Positions 33,363 through 37,757 of a stretch of DNA of 37,757 nucleotides are shown piece by piece (within the stretch, counting starts at the first letter, position 1; each line of letters starts with the position of its first letter). Both the position numbers and the translations under genes were made by a program. Origin of the DNA: Chitinophagales bacterium (GTDB lineage Bacteria > Bacteroidota > Bacteroidia > Chitinophagales > UBA2359); the NCBI GenBank assembly GCA_020629335.1, contig JAHDDN010000006.1:1-37757 (forward strand). The letters are read 5' to 3'. The notes under the pieces were generated by a model that saw only the letters and a program-made list of their open reading frames with translations, had not been told where the DNA came from and ran no database searches.

Positions 33363-35759
33363 ATGAATAAGATGCGCGCATTTATGCCTGTGTTAAATCT
33401 CCCAAAAACTATAATAAGTCTATTAGTTTTAAGCTTTTTTTTATTGTCGAGTAGTAATCTATCTGCTCAAAATAAGTATACCTTAAGTGGGTATCTCAAA
33501 GATGCTTCCAGTGGGGAGACTTTGATTGGAGCGAATGTATACGAAGCGGAGACCAAGTCCTATGGAGCTACGACGAATCTTTACGGTTTTTATTCCTTGA
33601 CAATGCCTGAAGGAGACTATACAATAGAATTCTCTTATCTAGGTTATCAGAGTATACAAGCTGAGATTAGTTTGACCAAAGATATTGTCCTTGATATGGA
33701 GTTGCCTGAGGCAGGGGTAATCATGGATGAGGTAGTCGTTAAAGGAGAGCGAAAAGATGAGAATGTCGAGAGTGCTGATATGGGTAAAGTAGAATTATCC
33801 ATGGATAAGATCAAAACGCTTCCTGCTTTATTAGGGGAAGTGGATGTACTGAAAACCATTCAGTTATTACCTGGAGTTCAATCTGCTGGTGAAGGAAATT
33901 CTGGCTTTTATGTAAGAGGTGGAGGGCCTGATCAGAACTTGATTTTACTAGATGAAGCAACGGTATTTAATACGGGGCACCTATTAGGTTTTTTCTCAGT
34001 ATTTAATGCGGATGCGATTAAGAATACAACGATTATAAAAGGCGGAATGCCAGCGCAGTATGGTGGGCGACTTTCATCAGTTCTGGATATCAATATGAAG
34101 GAAGGAAATAATAAGAAGTTTGCGGTGACTGGTGGTATTGGTCTATTATCTTCTCGATTGACAGTAGAAGGTCCTTTGAAGAAAGACCAGAGTTCATTCA
34201 TTGTTTCTGGGCGTAGAACCTACGCCTTTGAGTTAGCTAAACCGGCCATTGATAATACTGATTTTGCAGGTACTAGCTACTTTTTTTATGATTTGAATGC
34301 AAAAGTCAATTATCGTTTTTCAGAAAAAGATAGAGTTTACTTAAGCGGATATTTTGGTAGAGATGTATTGAATTACACCTTTGAGAATAGAGGCTTAGGT
34401 ATTCGATTACCTTATGGTAATAGTACTGCGACTTTAAGATGGAATCACTTATTTAGCAATAAGCTCTTTATGAATTTATCAGCTATTTATAATGACTATC
34501 AATTTGAGTTTGGATTTGATGCGGAAGACTTTACTTTTAGTTTAGAGTCTGGCGTTAGGGATTGGAATGGAAAGTTAGATTTTGATTATTATCCAAATGC
34601 GCGTAATCAGGTCAAATTTGGTGGCGCTTATACTTATCATACATTTATTCCAAATGCAGCATCAGGACAAGCAGGCGATGTGGTGTTTGATGGGATAGAA
34701 AATAAACAATATGCTCACGAAGCGGCATTATACGTTCAAGACGAAATAGACATTACTGATTGGTTAAAAGTTAATGTAGGCCTAAGAGGCTCTTTCTTTC
34801 AACAAGTTGGTCCTTATGACCAATTGATTTATGATGAGAGAGATATTCCAGTAGACACTATTTTTTATGAAGCAGGAGACGCTATACAAGACTATAATAG
34901 TGTAGAGCCAAGATTCTCTGCAAGGGTGAAGTTAGATGAAGTATCTTCTTTGAAGGCAGGTTTAAGTTTTAATACTCAGTATTTGCACTTAGTTTCTTAT
35001 GGCTCTACTTCTTTACCAGCAGATTTATGGATTCCGAGTTCTATTAATGTAGAACCACAGAGAGGTGTACAATATTCTTTAGGGTATTTTCGTAATTTCT
35101 TAGATGATACGTACGAAACATCCGTAGAGGTTTATTATAAGGACTTAAAGAATCAGATCATGTATGCGCCAGGTTATGTACCTGAGTTGGGAGTAGATCC
35201 TGATCAAAGCTTTGTCTATGGAACAGGAACTTCTTATGGTGCTGAATTTTTCTTCAAGAAAGCTTTAGGTGATTTGAATGGATGGGTTGGCTACACAATA
35301 TCTAAGACAGATAGAGAATTTGATGCTTTAAATAATGGGAAACCATTTCCAGCTAAGTTTGATAGAACCCATGATTTATCAGTAGTGCTCTCTTATTCAG
35401 CAGGAGAGCGTTGGGTATTTGGTGGTGTCTTTATCTATGGAACAGGTAATGCATTGACGCTTCCTACAGGTAGATACATTATTGATGGGCAAGTATTGAA
35501 TGAGTATGGGGACATTAATAGTTATAGAATCAAGCCTTATCACCGTATGGATTTATCAGCAACGCTTAATAGTAAGCCTGGAAAGAAGTGGGAGTCAAGT
35601 TGGACTTTTGCAGTCTACAATGTGTATAATAGAAAGAATACTTTCTTCATTTATACAGATGCGGAATTTTCTTTAGAAGAGCAATCATTAAGCACGAAGG
35701 CTTATGATGTGGCTTTATTCCCAATTATACCTTCTATCACCTACAACTTTAACTTTTAA
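33363..35759 (+). CDS. TonB-dependent receptor with carboxypeptidase-like regulatory domain
   Basis: A 798-residue outer-membrane receptor. The signal peptide ends in 'LLSSSNLSAQ' (about 36). It is followed by a CarboxypepD_reg-like domain ('YTLSGYLKDASSGETLIGANVYEAETKSYGATTNLYGFYSLTMPEGDYTIEFSYLGY', about 39-115) and a plug domain ('VDVLKTIQLLPGVQSAGEGNSGFYVRGGGPDQNLILLDEATVFN'). A 22-strand-type barrel follows, ending in 'PIIPSITYNFNF' with the terminal aromatic needed for outer-membrane insertion. The length is shorter than SusC proteins (about 1000), and the next gene encodes a DUF4249 lipoprotein rather than SusD. This FecA-like pair may import a metal complex or peptide; the ligand cannot be read from sequence. 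Confidence 0.93.
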   Translation: MNKMRAFMPVLNLPKTIISLLVLSFFLLSSSNLSAQNKYTLSGYLKDASSGETLIGANVYEAETKSYGATTNLYGFYSLTMPEGDYTIEFSYLGYQSIQAEISLTKDIVLDMELPEAGVIMDEVVVKGERKDENVESADMGKVELSMDKIKTLPALLGEVDVLKTIQLLPGVQSAGEGNSGFYVRGGGPDQNLILLDEATVFNTGHLLGFFSVFNADAIKNTTIIKGGMPAQYGGRLSSVLDINMKEGNNKKFAVTGGIGLLSSRLTVEGPLKKDQSSFIVSGRRTYAFELAKPAIDNTDFAGTSYFFYDLNAKVNYRFSEKDRVYLSGYFGRDVLNYTFENRGLGIRLPYGNSTATLRWNHLFSNKLFMNLSAIYNDYQFEFGFDAEDFTFSLESGVRDWNGKLDFDYYPNARNQVKFGGAYTYHTFIPNAASGQAGDVVFDGIENKQYAHEAALYVQDEIDITDWLKVNVGLRGSFFQQVGPYDQLIYDERDIPVDTIFYEAGDAIQDYNSVEPRFSARVKLDEVSSLKAGLSFNTQYLHLVSYGSTSLPADLWIPSSINVEPQRGVQYSLGYFRNFLDDTYETSVEVYYKDLKNQIMYAPGYVPELGVDPDQSFVYGTGTSYGAEFFFKKALGDLNGWVGYTISKTDREFDALNNGKPFPAKFDRTHDLSVVLSYSAGERWVFGGVFIYGTGNALTLPTGRYIIDGQVLNEYGDINSYRIKPYHRMDLSATLNSKPGKKWESSWTFAVYNVYNRKNTFFIYTDAEFSLEEQSLSTKAYDVALFPIIPSITYNFNF

Positions 35760-35769
35760 TCAAACAAAA

Positions 35770-36645
35770 ATGAGAAATACCTTTTTTATAATAGTTGGTT
35801 TTTTATCCCTCTTTTTGTTTTGGGGGTGTGAGGAAGAGATTACCTTAGATTTACCCGAGCCAGATAGTCAAGTAGTGGTAGAAGGCTTCATAGAGAATGG
35901 CCAACCTCCGTTTGTGATATTGACTAGAAATGCCCCTTATTTCGCAGAATTTAATTTTGGGGATTTATCTTCTTTTTTAGTGAAGGGAGCGACGGTTAGT
36001 GTTTCGGATGGAGAGACGGAGTATATGCTTGGAGAGTTGGAGATTCCTGTAACGGATACTTTAACGGCTTCGGTGTATACTACATTAGCATTACAAGGAG
36101 AAGAAGGAAAAACTTACACACTAACAGTGGAGGCAGACGGAAAAACGATGACTAGTACAACAACTATTCCTAATGCGGTACCTATAGATACCTTATATTT
36201 TGAGAATTTGCCTAATTTGGAAAATGACTCGATGTTGATTATGTATGGGAAAATTTCTGATCCAGATACATTAGGTAATTTTTATCGTTTCTTTACTCAG
36301 GTGAATGACGATGATTTAATTGCTCCTTTTAACTCAGTAGGAGATGATTTATTCATCAATGGTACGAGTTTTACTACGCCGATTTTTAGAGCTCAGAGAC
36401 GAACAGAAGATATAGATCCTAATACATTCGGCTATTTCCATAAAGGAGATACGGCTACAATAAAAATTTGCTCTATAGATGCAGAACATTATGAATTTTG
36501 GTTAACTATGGAGACTCAGCTAGGTAATCAAGGAAGTCCTTTTGCCTCTCCTTCGGATATTGTCACCAATATAGAAGGAGGTTATGGTGTTTGGGGAGGT
36601 TATGGTGCAAAATATTATACCATCATAGTTCCTGAAGATGAATAA
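35770..36645 (+). CDS. DUF4249 family lipoprotein
   Basis: A 291-residue lipoprotein. The lipobox is 'LFWGC' with C20 as the lipidated residue, followed by an acidic stretch ('EEEITLDLPEPDSQVVVEGFIENGQPPFVILTRN') typical of DUF4249. The middle is β-rich ('YTLTVEADGKTMTSTTTIPNAVPIDTLYF'). The frame is open from 35704 in the tail of the receptor gene, but only the ATG at 35770, 10 bp after the receptor stop, gives a proper lipoprotein signal. DUF4249 genes regularly follow TonB-dependent receptors of this size, so it is probably the surface partner of that receptor. At 291 residues it is a little short but ends with its own TAA. Confidence 0.9.
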   Translation: MRNTFFIIVGFLSLFLFWGCEEEITLDLPEPDSQVVVEGFIENGQPPFVILTRNAPYFAEFNFGDLSSFLVKGATVSVSDGETEYMLGELEIPVTDTLTASVYTTLALQGEEGKTYTLTVEADGKTMTSTTTIPNAVPIDTLYFENLPNLENDSMLIMYGKISDPDTLGNFYRFFTQVNDDDLIAPFNSVGDDLFINGTSFTTPIFRAQRRTEDIDPNTFGYFHKGDTATIKICSIDAEHYEFWLTMETQLGNQGSPFASPSDIVTNIEGGYGVWGGYGAKYYTIIVPEDE

Positions 36646-36725
36646 ACCCTCTTTAAGGATTAAGTAGCTAAATGTAAATAATTACCTTCAACTACTTATT
36701 ATGAAATCAATTCGCAAAATTTCAT

Positions 36726-36733
36726 TACTTTTG
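36726..36733 (+). promoter_or_regulatory. Candidate -7 box for trxB
   Basis: TACTTTTG fits TAnnTTTG and lies 29 bp upstream of the trxB ATG. The -33 position has no clear TTTG, so the call is tentative. Confidence 0.45.
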
Positions 36734-36762
36734 ACAATCAATTGAAAAATAATTTTTTATAA

Positions 36763-37716
36763 ATGGAAAACAACACAGAAAAAGCTAAAGTACTAATAAT
36801 TGGTTCTGGGCCTGCAGGTTATACAGCAGCGGTATATACAGCCAGAGCTGGACTAAATCCTGTATTATATACTGGTTCAAAGCCAGGAGGTCAATTGATG
36901 GATACGACCGATGTGGAGAATTATCCAGGATATCCTAAAGGCATTATGGGGCCAGAGATGATGAAAGATTTTGAAGATCAGGCTCGTCGTTTTGGGACGG
37001 ATGTCAATTATGGACACGTTACTGAGGTGGTTTTTGAGGATATGAATCACAAGGTAGTGATAGATGAAAGTAAGGTTGTTTATGCGGAGTCAATAATCAT
37101 TTCTACTGGGGCTACGGCTAAGTGGTTGGGATTAGAATCTGAACAGCGATTAAATGGTATGGGCGTTTCTGCTTGTGCGGTTTGTGATGGCTTCTTTTAT
37201 AAAGGTCAGGAAGTGGCTGTAGTAGGCGCTGGAGACACTGCTTGTGAGGAGGCATTATACTTATCTAAGCTTTGTACGACTGTTCATATGTTGATTCGTA
37301 GAGATGAGATGCGTGCTTCTAAGATTATGCAAGAGCGTGTGCATCAGGCTGAAAATATCAAAATATACTGGAATACAGAGACTGATGAGGTGTTAGGAAA
37401 AGATGAAGTAGAAGGCGTAAGAGTGGTGAATAATCAAACAGGAGAAAAAACAGAAATTCCATTAACGGGCTTCTTTGTAGCTATTGGGCATAAGCCTAAT
37501 ACAGATTTATTCAAAGGAAAGTTAGATATGGATGAATCGGGTTACTTGATCACTAAGCCAGGAAGTACAGAAACAAATATAGAAGGCGTTTTTGCGTCTG
37601 GTGATGTGCAGGATAATATTTATCGTCAAGCAGTAACTGCTGCTGGTACGGGATGTATGGCTGCATTAGATGCGGAGCGTTATTTATCGAAGAAAGAGTT
37701 TGAGGCGGTTTCTTGA
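36763..37716 (+). CDS. trxB: Thioredoxin-disulfide reductase
   Basis: A 317-residue FAD/NADPH enzyme that reduces thioredoxin. The FAD-binding 'VLIIGSGPAGYTAAVYTARAG' (G14-G19 loop), redox-active cysteines C138 and C141 in 'SACAVCDGFF', NADPH-binding 'VAVVGAGDTACEEALYLS' (about 153-170) and C-terminal FAD motif 'GVFASGDVQDNIYRQAVTAAGTGCMAALDAERYL' are all present and in order, at normal length. A tandem 8-mer repeat starts 4 bp after the stop codon. Confidence 0.97.
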   Translation: MENNTEKAKVLIIGSGPAGYTAAVYTARAGLNPVLYTGSKPGGQLMDTTDVENYPGYPKGIMGPEMMKDFEDQARRFGTDVNYGHVTEVVFEDMNHKVVIDESKVVYAESIIISTGATAKWLGLESEQRLNGMGVSACAVCDGFFYKGQEVAVVGAGDTACEEALYLSKLCTTVHMLIRRDEMRASKIMQERVHQAENIKIYWNTETDEVLGKDEVEGVRVVNNQTGEKTEIPLTGFFVAIGHKPNTDLFKGKLDMDESGYLITKPGSTETNIEGVFASGDVQDNIYRQAVTAAGTGCMAALDAERYLSKKEFEAVS

Positions 37717-37719
37717 TTT

Positions 37720-37757
37720 AACTGACAAACTGGTAAACTGGCGAACTGATAAACTGA
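37720..37757. repeat. Tandem 8-mer repeat at the right edge
   Basis: Units AACTGACA, AACTGGTA, AACTGGCG, AACTGATA and AACTGA follow one another with exact 8-nt spacing: AACTG fixed, three variable bases. The array is cut by the end of the window. Confidence 0.7.

Noticed and set aside
35704..35769. Start of the DUF4249 gene at 35704, overlapping the receptor gene.
   Set aside because: Only the ATG at 35770 yields a normal lipoprotein signal peptide with the cysteine at position 20.
37720..37757. CRISPR array.
   Set aside because: The units are 8 nt with no spacers, and no cas genes are present. The TTAGTATGT blocks were rejected for the same reason.

Overview
The window looks like chromosomal DNA of a low-GC Bacteroidota bacterium, most likely from the Saprospiria (Aureispira/Saprospira-like). 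The reasons are a type IX secretion C-terminal sorting domain, a TonB-dependent receptor followed by a DUF4249 lipoprotein, a Bacteroidetes-type LptD, candidate TAnnTTTG -7 promoter boxes, A-rich start contexts with weak Shine-Dalgarno sequences, and many short palindromic intergenic repeats. The phylum is well supported. The class is inferred from general impression only. No rRNA, tRNA, CRISPR array, transposase or phage gene was seen.

Layout. (1) 1-3.9 kb: small accessory genes (Uma2-type nuclease fragment, SAM methyltransferase, DUF2200, DinB-like, one orphan), then a repeat-rich stretch. (2) 3.9-11.8 kb, minus strand: a three-gene set of NfeD/YqiJ-like membrane protein, YqiK-like flotillin and a 1623-residue DUF3686-type AAA ATPase, probably a membrane-associated machine. 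(3) 12.4-16.1 kb: envelope genes, LptD-like protein and N-acetylmuramoyl-L-alanine amidase, divergent. (4) 16.1-23.1 kb: a T9SS cargo protein, an MpaB/Lcp-like oxygenase paired with a B12-type radical SAM protein, a D-aminoacylase-like amidohydrolase and a second methyltransferase. (5) 23.1-26.2 kb: nested palindromic elements, an orphan LytTR response regulator and a SEL1-repeat protein. (6) 26.5-37.7 kb: mostly housekeeping genes: AsmA-like protein, hotdog thioesterase, accD, class I fructose-bisphosphate aldolase, GH1 glycosidase, TonB receptor with its lipoprotein, and trxB.

The most interesting signal is not a protein. Five copies of a ~211-225 bp intergenic element (near 2388, 3659, 12154, 20313 and 26241) share a conserved framework that folds the same way, with compensatory base changes. 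It has a terminal helix, a long hairpin of exactly 22 perfect base pairs in four copies whose sequence differs in every copy, an 8-bp helix, and an 11-position helix with an invariant A.A mismatch capped by a variable hairpin. Four copies begin within about 40 nt after a stop codon, and one supplies the stop codon of the gene on its other side. This is the best candidate here for an undescribed structured RNA or structured mobile DNA family. Other palindromic families (nested MITE-like elements at 23.2-23.7 kb, a 23-nt hairpin repeat, TTAGTATGT-type repeats, an 8-mer repeat at the right edge) fill most of the remaining gaps.
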